A stretch of DNA of 57,996 bases, from contig NZ_JAAFHA010000014.1 in the NCBI RefSeq assembly GCF_010365055.1, positions 1-57,996 on the forward strand, in the 5' to 3' direction. Both the position numbers and the translations under genes were made by a program. This document shows, one piece after another, positions 9,677 through 18,053 of this stretch. The notes below the pieces were generated by a model, which was not told the DNA's origin, did no database searches, and saw only the letters and a list, made by a program, of their open reading frames with translations. Each line of letters starts with the position of its first letter. Position 1 is the first letter of the stretch. This DNA is from Rhodoferax sp. Its GTDB lineage: Bacteria; Pseudomonadota; Gammaproteobacteria; Burkholderiales; Burkholderiaceae_C.

Positions 9677-10858
9677 ATGCTGCAAAGAGTTGACTTCAAT
9701 CCCGCCAAAAAATTGCTGACGCGCGCGGAACTCGATGCCTACGATCCGCAGTCCGAGTCCTGGCAAAGGCAGTTTGTGCGCCGCTACACGCACCACTCAG
9801 AGTTGGATGGCGTTCTGAACAACATCGAGAACGTCAACGACACGGTTTACAAGAAGTTTGCCATTGCCATCACGCCTTATATGGCGAAACTGATGGACAA
9901 GGACGACCCGAAATGTCCGATTCGCCTGCAGTATCTGCCCTCGCATCACGAAGAAACCAAGCCGGACTTCGCCACTTCCCTGGACCAGCTCGGCGAGGAA
10001 GGCGACACGGTGCCGGGCACCAGCGTGGTCCACCGCTACCCGCGCCGGGTGCTGTTTCTGGTGAGCAACACCTGTGCCACGCTGTGCCGCTTTTGCACCC
10101 GCAAACGCATGGTGTCGCAGCCCGACGGCTCGGTCGCCAAGGACGAGATCGAGGCGTCGATCGACTACATCGCCGGCAATCCGGAGATCGAGGATGTGCT
10201 GCTCTCGGGCGGCGACCCCTTCACCTTCACCGACGAACGGCTCGACTACATTTTGGGCGAATTGCGCCGGCGCGCCCCGCATGTGCGTTTCTTGCGCATC
10301 GGCTCGCGCATGGTGGTGCAGATGCCCACGCGCGTGACGCCCGAGCTGTGCGCCGTGCTGGAAAAGCACCGCGTGCAAATGGTCAACATCCACATCAACC
10401 ATCCGAAGGAGATCACGCCACTCCTGCGCCAGCGCGTCAAGATGATCCAGAAGGCCGGCATCATGATGGGGCTGCAGACCGTGTGCCTGAAGGGCGTCAA
10501 CGACGATGTGGCGGTCATGCGCGAACTGTTCATGCAGACCATTGAGATGGGCGTGCGCCCCTATTACGTTTATTCAACCGACATGGTCGAAGGCGCGCAC
10601 CACTTCATCGTGCCGCACCGGCGCATGCTCGAACTCTATGAAGGGCTGCGCGGCTGGATCAGCGGCCCGGCGATCCCGACCTTCGTGGTCGATGGCCTGG
10701 GCGGCCTGGGCAAGCTGCCGATCACGCCCAGCTATGTGCGTGAAGAAGAACTGCCGGACGGCAGCGGCACCACCGTCAAGTGCCGCAACTACAAGGGCAT
10801 GACAATCGAGATGCCCGGCCTGGGCCAGGACTTTCACCTGCCGAGCCGCACCAACTGA
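9677..10858 (+). CDS. kamA: L-lysine 2,3-aminomutase (radical SAM, PLP)
   Basis: Converts L-lysine to L-beta-lysine, the first step of lysine fermentation. The 393-residue product carries the radical-SAM cluster ligands in SNTCATLCRFCTRKRM (C133, C137, C140), the SAM-binding LLSGGDPF segment and INHPKEIT. The C-terminal GLGGLGKLPITPSYV holds the candidate PLP lysine (K346). The frame is open from 9641, but the ATG at 9677 has a CAGGAG ribosome binding site six bases upstream and starts the family's usual N-terminus. kdd begins 4 bp after its stop, so the two are cotranscribed. An EpmB-like role (EF-P lysylation) is unlikely because EpmB proteins are shorter and this gene heads a complete pathway operon. 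Confidence 0.93.
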   Translation: MLQRVDFNPAKKLLTRAELDAYDPQSESWQRQFVRRYTHHSELDGVLNNIENVNDTVYKKFAIAITPYMAKLMDKDDPKCPIRLQYLPSHHEETKPDFATSLDQLGEEGDTVPGTSVVHRYPRRVLFLVSNTCATLCRFCTRKRMVSQPDGSVAKDEIEASIDYIAGNPEIEDVLLSGGDPFTFTDERLDYILGELRRRAPHVRFLRIGSRMVVQMPTRVTPELCAVLEKHRVQMVNIHINHPKEITPLLRQRVKMIQKAGIMMGLQTVCLKGVNDDVAVMRELFMQTIEMGVRPYYVYSTDMVEGAHHFIVPHRRMLELYEGLRGWISGPAIPTFVVDGLGGLGKLPITPSYVREEELPDGSGTTVKCRNYKGMTIEMPGLGQDFHLPSRTN

Positions 10859-10862
10859 CACC

Positions 10863-11900
10863 ATGAAACACGGCTCTCCCTACGGCACCCACCGGGTGCT
10901 CGAACCCATCGGCGTCCTGCCACAGCCGGCCTGGAAGCTCGACAACACGATGGCCATTTATGACAACGAGATTCTGATCGACGTGTCGGCGCTGAACATC
11001 GACTCCGCCAGCTTCACGCAGATCAAGGCGGCGTGCGAAAACGATGAGGCCCGCATTGCCGCCATGGTCAATGACATCGTGGCGCAGCGCGGCAAGCACC
11101 ATAACCCGGTGACGGGCTCGGGCGGCATGCTGATCGGCAGCGTGGCGCAGATCGGCCCGGCGTTGGCGGACAAGATTGATCTCAATGTCGGCGACAAGAT
11201 CGCCACGCTGGTGTCGCTGTCGCTCACCCCCCTGCGCATCGATGCCATCAAGAAGATTCACCTGCACAAGGACCAGATCGAGATTAAGGGTCAGGCCATT
11301 TTGTTCGAGACCGGCCTGTACGCCAAGTTGCCTGACGACCTTGACGAAAATCTGGCGTTGGCGATTCTGGATGTGGCCGGTGCGCCCGCGCAAACTGCAC
11401 GGCTGGTGCAGCCGGGCCACACGGTGGTGGTGATTGGCGGTGGCGGCAAGTCGGGTACCCTGTGTATTTATGAAGCGAAGAAGCGTGCCGGAACGACCGG
11501 TTGCGTGATCGGCGTCTCACCGTTTGCGAAGGACTGCCAGCGCATGAAAGACCTGGGCTGGGCGGACCATGCGCTTCAGGTCGATGCCACCGACGCGCTG
11601 GCGCTGATGCAGGCGGTGGCTGCGGTGACCGATGGAAAAATGGCCGATGTCGTGATCAACTGCGTCAACATTCCCAACACCGAGATGGGCAGCATCCTGG
11701 CGACGCGCCAACACGGGAAGATCTATTTCTTCTCCATGGCGACCAGCTTTACCGCCGCCGCGCTGGGCGCAGAGGGCGTGGGCAAGGACGTGGAGATGAT
11801 TGTCGGCAACGGCTACGCCACCGGCCACGCGGAGTTCGCGCTGGGTTTGCTGCGCGAGAGCCCCAGACTGCGCCAGTTGTTTGAGCAGCTTTATGTCTGA
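10863..11900 (+). CDS. kdd: L-erythro-3,5-diaminohexanoate dehydrogenase
   Basis: Oxidative deaminase of the lysine fermentation pathway: it converts 3,5-diaminohexanoate to 5-amino-3-oxohexanoate with NAD(P)+ and releases ammonia. The 345-residue protein has the family N-terminus (HRVLEPIGVLPQPAWKLDN), LNIDSASFTQI, SGGMLIGSVAQIGP, a Rossmann nucleotide site VVVIGGGGKSGTL (~187-199) and a C-terminal YATGHAEFALGLLRE segment. It sits directly between kamA and the kamB-like gene; its stop overlaps the next start. The identification rests on recalled family resemblance and on having every partner enzyme beside it. Confidence 0.9.
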   Translation: MKHGSPYGTHRVLEPIGVLPQPAWKLDNTMAIYDNEILIDVSALNIDSASFTQIKAACENDEARIAAMVNDIVAQRGKHHNPVTGSGGMLIGSVAQIGPALADKIDLNVGDKIATLVSLSLTPLRIDAIKKIHLHKDQIEIKGQAILFETGLYAKLPDDLDENLALAILDVAGAPAQTARLVQPGHTVVVIGGGGKSGTLCIYEAKKRAGTTGCVIGVSPFAKDCQRMKDLGWADHALQVDATDALALMQAVAAVTDGKMADVVINCVNIPNTEMGSILATRQHGKIYFFSMATSFTAAALGAEGVGKDVEMIVGNGYATGHAEFALGLLRESPRLRQLFEQLYV

Positions 11901-13005
11901 CACCGGCAGGGCTGCTTTAACCAGCCCGCTTTGGCAGCGCATCCAGGCCAGTGGCATGAGCACGCTGGCCGTGATGGGCATGACCAAAAACACCGGCAAA
12001 ACCGTGGCGCTGAACCATCTGCTGGCGCAAGCGGCAAAAGCCCAAGTTGCCACGGGCGTCACCTCGATTGGCCGCGACGGCGAGGACCGCGATCAGGTGT
12101 TCTTTGTGCCCAAGCCGCCGGTGCGGGTCTGGCCCGGTACGCTGGTGGCCACGGCGCGCGACACCTTGCAGCGCGCCAAGGTGCGCTACCAGTTGATCGA
12201 CGCCACCGGCATCGGCAGCCCGATGGGCGAGATTGTGCTTGTCAAGGTGCTGGATTACGGTGAGATGGAGATCGCCGGGGCCTCCCGTGGTGGCGATCAG
12301 CGCCAGGTCATCGCGCGCCTGCAACAGTGCGGCGCCGCGCTGGTGCTGCTGGACGGCGCGCTCGGGCGCAGCCACCATGCCTCCCCGGCTATCGCCGACG
12401 GCGTGATTTTGGCCACGGGCGCGGCCATCGGCGGCGGCATGTCGGATGTGATCCGCAAGACGGGTGACCGGCTCGCCATTTTGGGTATTGCGCAGGCCGA
12501 TGCCGCCGTTCGCCAGCTGTGCGAACCGGTCTTCGCGCAGGGTGGCGTGGGTCTGTGGGACAGGCAGGGCGAGTCCTTGTTTTTATCTTCAATTCCTACA
12601 CTGAATTCGGCTCCAGCCCTCATGCAGTATGCGCATACAGCTATTAAAATAATAGCTGTTAGTGGCGCCGTCGGACGCACGCTTTGGCACGCTTTGATGA
12701 CACTCACCGCGGCCAGACCGGGCTTGCGCGTGGTGGTGAGCGATGGCACCAAACTGTTTGTGCAGGCCTCCGATCTGGCCGCTTTTGCCCAGCTCGGGGG
12801 TCAGCTGCTGGCGCACCGTGCCATCCGCATGATTGGCATCACGCTCAACCCCTTCTCGCCCCTGGGCGGCAGCTTTGACGCCACCGCCTTCCTGGCCGCC
12901 GGCCGCCACGCGTTCCCCCACTACGACGTGAGCGATGTGCTGCTGGACGATCACCCAGGCCTGCTGCCAAACGCGGCAGCAGGCCACACAAAACAAGCAT
13001 TCTGA
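11893..13005 (+). CDS. kamB: KamB-like P-loop protein, putative lysine 5,6-aminomutase reactivase component
   Basis: The 370-residue product sits between kdd and kamD, where clostridial clusters carry kamB/kamC, thought to reactivate the B12-dependent lysine 5,6-aminomutase. Residues 29-37 read GMTKNTGKT, a variant phosphate-binding loop; GVTSIGRDGEDRDQVFF and IDATGIGSPMGEIVLVKV follow, as in nucleotide-dependent enzymes. I chose the ATG at 11893, which overlaps the kdd stop by 8 bp; upstream starts would read through kdd in another frame. A copy of the ~48-bp interspersed repeat is embedded in frame at 12600-12647, coding for NSAPALMQYAHTAIK. No MutS-like KamC partner lies in the cluster. 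The name is by position and motif; function is inferred. Confidence 0.65.
   Translation: MSDTGRAALTSPLWQRIQASGMSTLAVMGMTKNTGKTVALNHLLAQAAKAQVATGVTSIGRDGEDRDQVFFVPKPPVRVWPGTLVATARDTLQRAKVRYQLIDATGIGSPMGEIVLVKVLDYGEMEIAGASRGGDQRQVIARLQQCGAALVLLDGALGRSHHASPAIADGVILATGAAIGGGMSDVIRKTGDRLAILGIAQADAAVRQLCEPVFAQGGVGLWDRQGESLFLSSIPTLNSAPALMQYAHTAIKIIAVSGAVGRTLWHALMTLTAARPGLRVVVSDGTKLFVQASDLAAFAQLGGQLLAHRAIRMIGITLNPFSPLGGSFDATAFLAAGRHAFPHYDVSDVLLDDHPGLLPNAAAGHTKQAF
12600..12647 (-). repeat. Interspersed ~48-bp repeat, copy A (inside kamB-like gene)
   Basis: Read on the minus strand it starts TTAATAGCTG and has GAGGGCTGGAGCC about 26 bases in, aligning without gaps to the copies at 20682, 26134, 43661 and 44319. 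It is antisense to the host gene and contributes an open segment to the protein. Alternating with the consensus, its flank also has ATTATTTTAAT next to the core. Confidence 0.6.
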
Positions 13006-13023
13006 GCAAAGAAAGAACAAGAC

Positions 13024-14580
13024 ATGTCGCAATTGCATTTAGACCAGCCGCAGATCGACCGCGCCCGCGCCTCGGCCCAACGCATTGCGCGCCAAGTCTT
13101 TGACGAGATGTCCGGTTTTACGACCACCACCGTGGAGCGCGCCACGCTGCGCCTGCTCGGGGTTGATGGCGTCGATGACAACCAGGTGCCGCTACCGAAC
13201 CGGGTGGTCGAGCACTTGCAGACGCAAAACCTGTTGCAACACGGTGCCGCCCTCATTCTGGCGGGCGCCATGCAGCAGACGGGCTTCACCGCGCAACAAG
13301 TCGCTGAGGCGGTGGCGGCAGGCAGCCTGACATTGAGCTACCCCCAAGACGAAGCAGCGGCACGCCAGGCCGCTCAAGCGCACGCCGCAACAGCCTGCCA
13401 GCACATCGCCGGGCAACGCGCGCACCGCGACGCCCAGATCAAGACCCTGGGCCAGGGCAAAGCCCCCTGGCTGTATTTGATTGTGGCCACCGGCAACATC
13501 CATGAAGACGTGGTGCAAGCCCGGGCCGCGGCCGAGCAGGGCGCCGACATCATTGCCGTGATCCGCTCCACCGGCCAGAGCCTGCTGGACTACGTGCCGT
13601 TTGGCGCGACCACCGAAGGTTTTGGCGGCACCTACGCCACGCAGGAGAACTTTCGCCTGATGCGCGCTGCGCTCGACGAAGTGGGCGCCAAGGTGGGCCG
13701 CTACATCCGCCTGACCAACTACTGTTCGGGCCTGTGCATGCCGGAGATCGCGGCCATGGGCGCGGTGGAGCGCCTGGACATGATGCTCAACGACTCGATG
13801 TACGGCATCATCTTTCGCGACATCAACATGAAGCGCACCTTCATCGACCAGTTTTTCTCGCGCATGGTCAATGCCTATGCGGGCATCATCATCAACACCG
13901 GCGAAGACAACTACCTGACCACGGCGGACGCGTATGAGGCCGCGCACACGGTGCTGGCTTCGCAGCTGATCAACGAACAGTTCGCAGTGCTGTCGGGACT
14001 CAAACCCGAACAAATGGGGCTGGGCCATGCATTCGAGATTCACCCGGAGATGGAAAACGGCTTCTTGTGGGAACTGGCGCACGCGCAACTGGTGCGCCAG
14101 GTGTTCCCCGACGCTTGCCTGAAGTACATGCCGCCCACCAAACACATGACGGGCAACATCTTCAAGGGCCAGGTGCAGGACGCGCTGTTCAACATCGTCA
14201 GCAGCGTGACGCAGCAAAACATCCACCTGCTTGGCATGATGACGGAGGCGATTCACACGCCGTTCATCCAGGACCGCTTTCTGGCGATCCAGAACGCCAA
14301 GTATGTGTTCAGTACCATGAAAGACCTGCACAGCGAGATTGAATTCAAGCGCGGCGGCCAGATCGAATTGCGGGCCCAGTCGGTGCTGGCAGAGGCCGAA
14401 ACCATGTTGGCGCAGATCGAAGCCATGGGCTTGGCCGGCGCCATTGGCCAAGGCCTGTTTGCCGACATTTCGCGCACGCCCACGGGCGGCAAAGGGCTGG
14501 ATGGCGTGATTCCCAAGGCCGACAACTACTACAACCCGTTCCCACACCTGATGTTGCCTGGAGGAAATCACCATGCTTGA
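13024..14580 (+). CDS. kamD: Lysine 5,6-aminomutase alpha subunit
   Basis: With KamE it forms the adenosylcobalamin- and PLP-dependent aminomutase that moves the terminal amino group of L-beta-lysine (or D-lysine) to C5, giving 3,5-diaminohexanoate. The 518-residue length matches the family. The barrel subunit shows YIRLTNYCSGLCMPEIAAMG, DSMYGIIFRDINMKRTFIDQ, NTGEDNYLTTADAYEAAHTV and KYMPPTKHMTGNIFKGQVQD. It follows the kamB-like stop by 18 bp with a purine-rich ribosome binding region (AAAGAAAGAACAAG). The last 8 bp overlap the kamE start, so translation is coupled. Confidence 0.93.
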   Translation: MSQLHLDQPQIDRARASAQRIARQVFDEMSGFTTTTVERATLRLLGVDGVDDNQVPLPNRVVEHLQTQNLLQHGAALILAGAMQQTGFTAQQVAEAVAAGSLTLSYPQDEAAARQAAQAHAATACQHIAGQRAHRDAQIKTLGQGKAPWLYLIVATGNIHEDVVQARAAAEQGADIIAVIRSTGQSLLDYVPFGATTEGFGGTYATQENFRLMRAALDEVGAKVGRYIRLTNYCSGLCMPEIAAMGAVERLDMMLNDSMYGIIFRDINMKRTFIDQFFSRMVNAYAGIIINTGEDNYLTTADAYEAAHTVLASQLINEQFAVLSGLKPEQMGLGHAFEIHPEMENGFLWELAHAQLVRQVFPDACLKYMPPTKHMTGNIFKGQVQDALFNIVSSVTQQNIHLLGMMTEAIHTPFIQDRFLAIQNAKYVFSTMKDLHSEIEFKRGGQIELRAQSVLAEAETMLAQIEAMGLAGAIGQGLFADISRTPTGGKGLDGVIPKADNYYNPFPHLMLPGGNHHA

Positions 14581-15322
14581 ATCCAAACGGCCAGAACAAT
14601 GGGTTAAACCCTACGGCGACACGCTCGGTGACGGCCGCGTCCAGCTGTCCTTCACTTTGCCGGTGGCGCTCAATGAGACGAGCAAAGAAGGCGCCAAGCG
14701 GCTGGCGGCGCTGATGGGGCTGGATGATCCCGCCGTGGTGCACTGCGAAGACATGGGCCAGGGCTTCAGCTTTTACGTGGTCTATGGGCAATGCCGGCAT
14801 CAGGTGGATCTGGCCAGCTTCTCAGTCGTCAAACCCGACTACGAGGTCATGGACAAAGAGGCCATCAACGCGCTGATCGCCCAGAAGATGGGGCGCCGCA
14901 TGGTGGTGGTCGGCGCCACGATCGAGACCGACGCCCACACCGTCGGCATCGACGCCATCATGAACATGAAAGGCTTCAACGGCCACAAGGGCCTGGAGAG
15001 TTACCACGAGATTCGCGCCATCAACCTCGGGGCGCAGGTGGACTCCGAAGTGCTGGTGGCGCGTGCGATTGAAGAAAAGGCCGATGTCATTCTGGTGTCG
15101 CAGGTGGTGACGCAGAAGAACATTCACCTGGACAACCTGACCCGGCTGGCCGATCTGCTGGAGGCCGAAGGCTTGCGCGATCGGGTGATTCTGGTGGTGG
15201 GCGGCCCGCGCATCAGCCACGAACTGGCGAAAGAACTCGGTTACGACGCCGGCTTTGGCGCCAAATCGTATGCGGAAGATGTGGCTTCCTTTGCGATTCA
15301 TGAGTGGGTCAAGCGGAATTGA
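14573..15322 (+). CDS. kamE: Lysine 5,6-aminomutase beta subunit (B12-binding)
   Basis: The cobalamin-binding subunit of the aminomutase. The 249-residue protein has the base-off B12 motif DxHxxG as ETDAHTVGID (D120, H122, G125). K133 in IMNMKGFNGHKG lies 11 residues after that His, the spacing of the lysine that in the clostridial enzyme forms an imine with PLP. The C-terminal Rossmann half includes VILVSQVVTQKNIHLDNLTR and VILVVGGPRISHELAKELGY. GGAGG at 14560-14564 precedes the ATG, which lies inside the end of kamD. It is the last gene of the first kam transcription unit; kal follows after 310 bp. Confidence 0.93.
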   Translation: MLESKRPEQWVKPYGDTLGDGRVQLSFTLPVALNETSKEGAKRLAALMGLDDPAVVHCEDMGQGFSFYVVYGQCRHQVDLASFSVVKPDYEVMDKEAINALIAQKMGRRMVVVGATIETDAHTVGIDAIMNMKGFNGHKGLESYHEIRAINLGAQVDSEVLVARAIEEKADVILVSQVVTQKNIHLDNLTRLADLLEAEGLRDRVILVVGGPRISHELAKELGYDAGFGAKSYAEDVASFAIHEWVKRN

Positions 15323-15632
15323 TGTTGATGGGCTGGTCGGTGTGCCGCGAGTGCAAGGGTTTTTGGAATCTGACCTCAATAACTCGGTTCATGTTGAGTT
15401 GCCGCGCGGGATAGTGGACGCTTGAGGTTTTGTTCAAGACAGATTGAAGTGCTATTTGGTTTTTTTCACCCTAAGCGCCAGCGATGTGGCTGGCGTTGGC
15501 GGCTGACGATTTCTGGTACTCCAGCATGAGGAGGCCGCCAATGACTGCCGCAGCGCGGGTCATTAAGAGATGAAGCTACCAGGCAAAGCGAAAATAACTC
15601 ACCAACCATCGCGCCGAGCGAAAGGAAACAAC
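15323..15632. other. 310-bp intergenic region between kamE and kal with two inverted repeats
   Basis: No gene was recognised here. Two perfect inverted repeats lie next to each other: CGCCAGC/GCTGGCG with a 6-base loop at 15476-15495, and TTGGCGGC/GCCGCCAA with a 30-base loop at 15496-15541. Neither is followed by a T-run, though a run of seven T (within TTTGGTTTTTTTCACC) lies just before the first. The stretch could hold the kamE terminator plus a kal promoter, or be a remnant of a mobile element; I cannot decide. AAAGGA near 15621 serves as kal ribosome binding site. Confidence 0.4.
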
Positions 15633-16046
15633 ATGGAAAACTACACCAGCCTGATCCGCCTGCGCATCAGCGCGCACGACGCACACTACGCCGGCGGTCT
15701 GGTCGATGGCGCCCGGATGCTGCACCTGTTTGGCGATGTTGCGACCGAGCTCTTGATCCGCAGCGACGGCGACGAAGGCCTGTTTGTGGCCTACGACAAC
15801 ATTGAGTTCCTGGCGCCGGTCTACGCCGGTGACTACATCGAGGCCAGCGGGCGCATCGTCGCCATGGGCAAGAGCTCACGCAAGATGGTGTTTGAAGCGC
15901 GCAAGGTGATCGCGTCTGCCGCCATAGCGGGCCAGGCGTCCGCCGCCGACGTGCTGGCCGAGCCGATCGTGGTCTGCAAAGCCAGCGGCACCTGCGTCGT
16001 CCCTGTGCCCTGCCAGCGCATCGCACGCCCACCCGTCACCTGCTGA
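15633..16046 (+). CDS. kal: 3-aminobutyryl-CoA ammonia lyase
   Basis: Removes ammonia from L-3-aminobutyryl-CoA to give crotonyl-CoA, the last pathway-specific step of lysine fermentation. The 137-residue product is a single hotdog-fold domain with the family signature [20 protein letters not shown], then [20 protein letters not shown] and [11 protein letters not shown]. The frame is open from 15570, but the ATG at 15633 has AAGGA 8-9 bases upstream and starts the conserved N-terminus [13 protein letters not shown]. kce begins 2 bp after the stop, so the pair is translationally coupled. Confidence 0.9.
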   Translation: MENYTSLIRLRISAHDAHYAGGLVDGARMLHLFGDVATELLIRSDGDEGLFVAYDNIEFLAPVYAGDYIEASGRIVAMGKSSRKMVFEARKVIASAAIAGQASAADVLAEPIVVCKASGTCVVPVPCQRIARPPVTC

Positions 16047-16048
16047 TC

Positions 16049-16870
16049 ATGGACAAACTCATCATCACAGCCGCATTGAGCGGCGCCGAAGTCACTCGCG
16101 AGCAGCAACCGGCGCTGCCGATCACGCCCGACGAAATTGCGCAGGCCGCCCAAGCGTGCGCCGAGGCGGGTGCAGCCATCGTGCATGTTCATGCCCGCAA
16201 CCCGGACGGCACACCGACGCAGGACAAGGAAACCTACCGCCAGATCATCGCGGCGGTGCGCGCACGTTGCGATGTGATCGTGCAGGTGTCCACCGGCGGT
16301 GCCGTCGGCATGACGCCGCAGGAACGTCTGGCACCGGTCACACTCAAGCCCGAGATGGCGACCCTGTCGATGGGTTCGGTCAACTTCGGCGGCGACGTGT
16401 TCATGAATCATCCGGCCGACATGGCGGTGTTCCTGAAGGCGATGCAAGACTACAACGTCAAGCCCGAACTCGAGATTTTTGACACCGGCATGCTCAGCAC
16501 CGCGCTGCGCTGGCTCCAGAAGGGCGTGTTGAGCGGCCCGCAGCACTTTGACTTTGTGCTCGGTCTTGCGGGGGGCATGGCGGGCACGCCCGAGGCGCTG
16601 ATGTACCTCAAGGCGCAATTGCCCGAGGACGCCACCTGGACTGTGGCGGGCATCGGTGCGGCGCAACTGCCGCTGGGTGCGCTGGCGATTGTGCTCGGCG
16701 GCCATGTGCGCGTCGGCTTTGAAGACAATGTGTACTACCGCAAGGGCGAGCTGGCCAGCAGCAACGCGCAATTGGTGGCGCGGATCGCCCGTATCAGCCG
16801 CGAGCTTGATCGGGCAGTGGCGACACCCGACGAGGCGCGTAACATCCTGGGTCTTCGGCCCGGGCGCTAA
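16049..16870 (+). CDS. kce: 3-keto-5-aminohexanoate cleavage enzyme
   Basis: Zinc-dependent BKACE (DUF849) enzyme that condenses 5-amino-3-oxohexanoate with acetyl-CoA and cleaves it to 3-aminobutyryl-CoA and acetoacetate. The 273-residue TIM barrel shows the N-terminal ALSGAEVTREQQPALPITPD, the metal-binding HVHARNPDG, STGGAVGMTPQERLAPV, SMGSVNFGGDVFMNHP, ELEIFDTGML and GGHVRVGFEDNVYY. The combination with kal, kdd and kamDE makes Kce the likeliest BKACE activity. It lacks a clear ribosome binding site and probably relies on coupling to kal, whose stop is 2 bp upstream. Confidence 0.93.
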   Translation: MDKLIITAALSGAEVTREQQPALPITPDEIAQAAQACAEAGAAIVHVHARNPDGTPTQDKETYRQIIAAVRARCDVIVQVSTGGAVGMTPQERLAPVTLKPEMATLSMGSVNFGGDVFMNHPADMAVFLKAMQDYNVKPELEIFDTGMLSTALRWLQKGVLSGPQHFDFVLGLAGGMAGTPEALMYLKAQLPEDATWTVAGIGAAQLPLGALAIVLGGHVRVGFEDNVYYRKGELASSNAQLVARIARISRELDRAVATPDEARNILGLRPGR

Positions 16871-16931
16871 GTCCGCTGTCTTTCTCGTGTCGTTGGCGCG
16901 CAGGCGTCGCAAAACTAGCCAGGCCCGCGCC

Positions 16932-17846
16932 ATGTCCCGTGTAAATGCCAATTTGTTGTTGACGCTGGTTGCCCTGATCTGGGGTTCCGCCTTCGTGGCG
17001 CAAAGCCGGGGCATGGCGCATCTGGGGCCGATGCTGTTCACCGGCGTGCGCTTTCTGATCGGGGCTCTGGTCGTCACCCCGCTGATGTGGCTGGAGTGGC
17101 GCAGCCTGCAGCAGCGCGGCAAAGCCCTGCAACGCCTCGATGGGCTCAAGATCGCCGGGCTGGGCGCCCTGCTGGCGCTGGGCGCCGCCATGCAGCAGAT
17201 CGGCATTGTCAGCACCAGCATCACCCATGCCGGATTCCTGACGGCGCTCTATGTGCCGCTGGTGCCCGTGCTCGGTTGGCTGCTATGGCGCCAATTGCCG
17301 CATTGGTCAGTCTGGCCAGGCGCGCTGGCCTGCCTGGCAGGGGCTTATTTGCTCTCCGGCGCGCAGCACGTGTCGATTGGCGCTGGCGATCTCTGGATCA
17401 TCGCCTCGACCCTGCCTTGGGCGCTTCATGTGCTGCTGATTGGCCGGGTGGCGCACCGCATGGCGGCGCCTTTTTTGGTCGCGGGCGGTCAATTTGTGGT
17501 CTGTGGCTTGTCGACGCTGGCTTGGGGCCTGACCTGGGAGCCTGCCAGCTGGGTCGGCCTGCAGGCGGCGAGCTGGTCGCTGGCCTACGCCGGTGTCTTG
17601 TCGGTGGGGGTGGCGTTTACCGCCCAGGTCGTGGCGCAGCGCTACGCGCAGGCGAGCGACGCCGCCATTGTGTTGTCAGCTGAAACCCTGTTTGCTGCCG
17701 GCTTTGGCTACCTGCTGATGGGCGACCGTCTGGACGCTGCCGGTCTGGCCGGTTGCGCCCTGATACTGGCCAGCATGGTCGGTGTGCAACTGCTGCCGCT
17801 GCTGCGCCCGAAGCGCGCCACCATGGCGGTTCACCAGCAGGGGTGA
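16932..17846 (+). CDS. EamA/DMT family transporter
   Basis: The 304-residue membrane protein has ten hydrophobic segments arranged as two EamA repeats. The first opens with LLLTLVALIWGSAFVAQSRG; the second includes AGVLSVGVAFTAQVVAQRYA and ends SAETLFAAGFGYLLMGDRLD. The family exports or imports amino acids, nucleosides and other small metabolites. It lies 61 bp after kce on the same strand, so it may be cotranscribed and move lysine or a pathway by-product, which is inference from position. The ATG at 16932 starts just before the first span; upstream in-frame codons overlap kce in another frame. No strong ribosome binding site is visible. Confidence 0.85.
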   Translation: MSRVNANLLLTLVALIWGSAFVAQSRGMAHLGPMLFTGVRFLIGALVVTPLMWLEWRSLQQRGKALQRLDGLKIAGLGALLALGAAMQQIGIVSTSITHAGFLTALYVPLVPVLGWLLWRQLPHWSVWPGALACLAGAYLLSGAQHVSIGAGDLWIIASTLPWALHVLLIGRVAHRMAAPFLVAGGQFVVCGLSTLAWGLTWEPASWVGLQAASWSLAYAGVLSVGVAFTAQVVAQRYAQASDAAIVLSAETLFAAGFGYLLMGDRLDAAGLAGCALILASMVGVQLLPLLRPKRATMAVHQQG

Positions 17847-17915
17847 TGTGCGCTAAACGAATACATGGACTTGCACACGATAGTGATCTTATGTCGCTAT
17901 AGCCCACATTAATAA

Positions 17916-17963
17916 TGTGTAGCTAGCTATTTAAAAAATAGCAATTAGAGGCTATTTTTGTTG
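17916..17963 (+). repeat. Interspersed ~48-bp repeat, copy H (degenerate, intergenic)
   Basis: Lies in the 207-bp gap between the EamA gene and the convergent arginase gene. It keeps TGTGTAGCT at the start and TAGAGGCTATTTTTG near the end, matching the TACAGGCCTATTTG-like end of other copies, but its middle is A/T-rich and diverged. An internal inverted repeat (CTATTT/AAATAG) is present. Nothing else was recognised in the gap. Confidence 0.4.
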
Positions 17964-18053
17964 CCATATATTCCAATATGGCACATCATTGCTGCCGTTG
18001 ATTCAAACTCAACGACCTGGCCTGCGCCCTGCAAAATCGCGCCATAGCCCACT

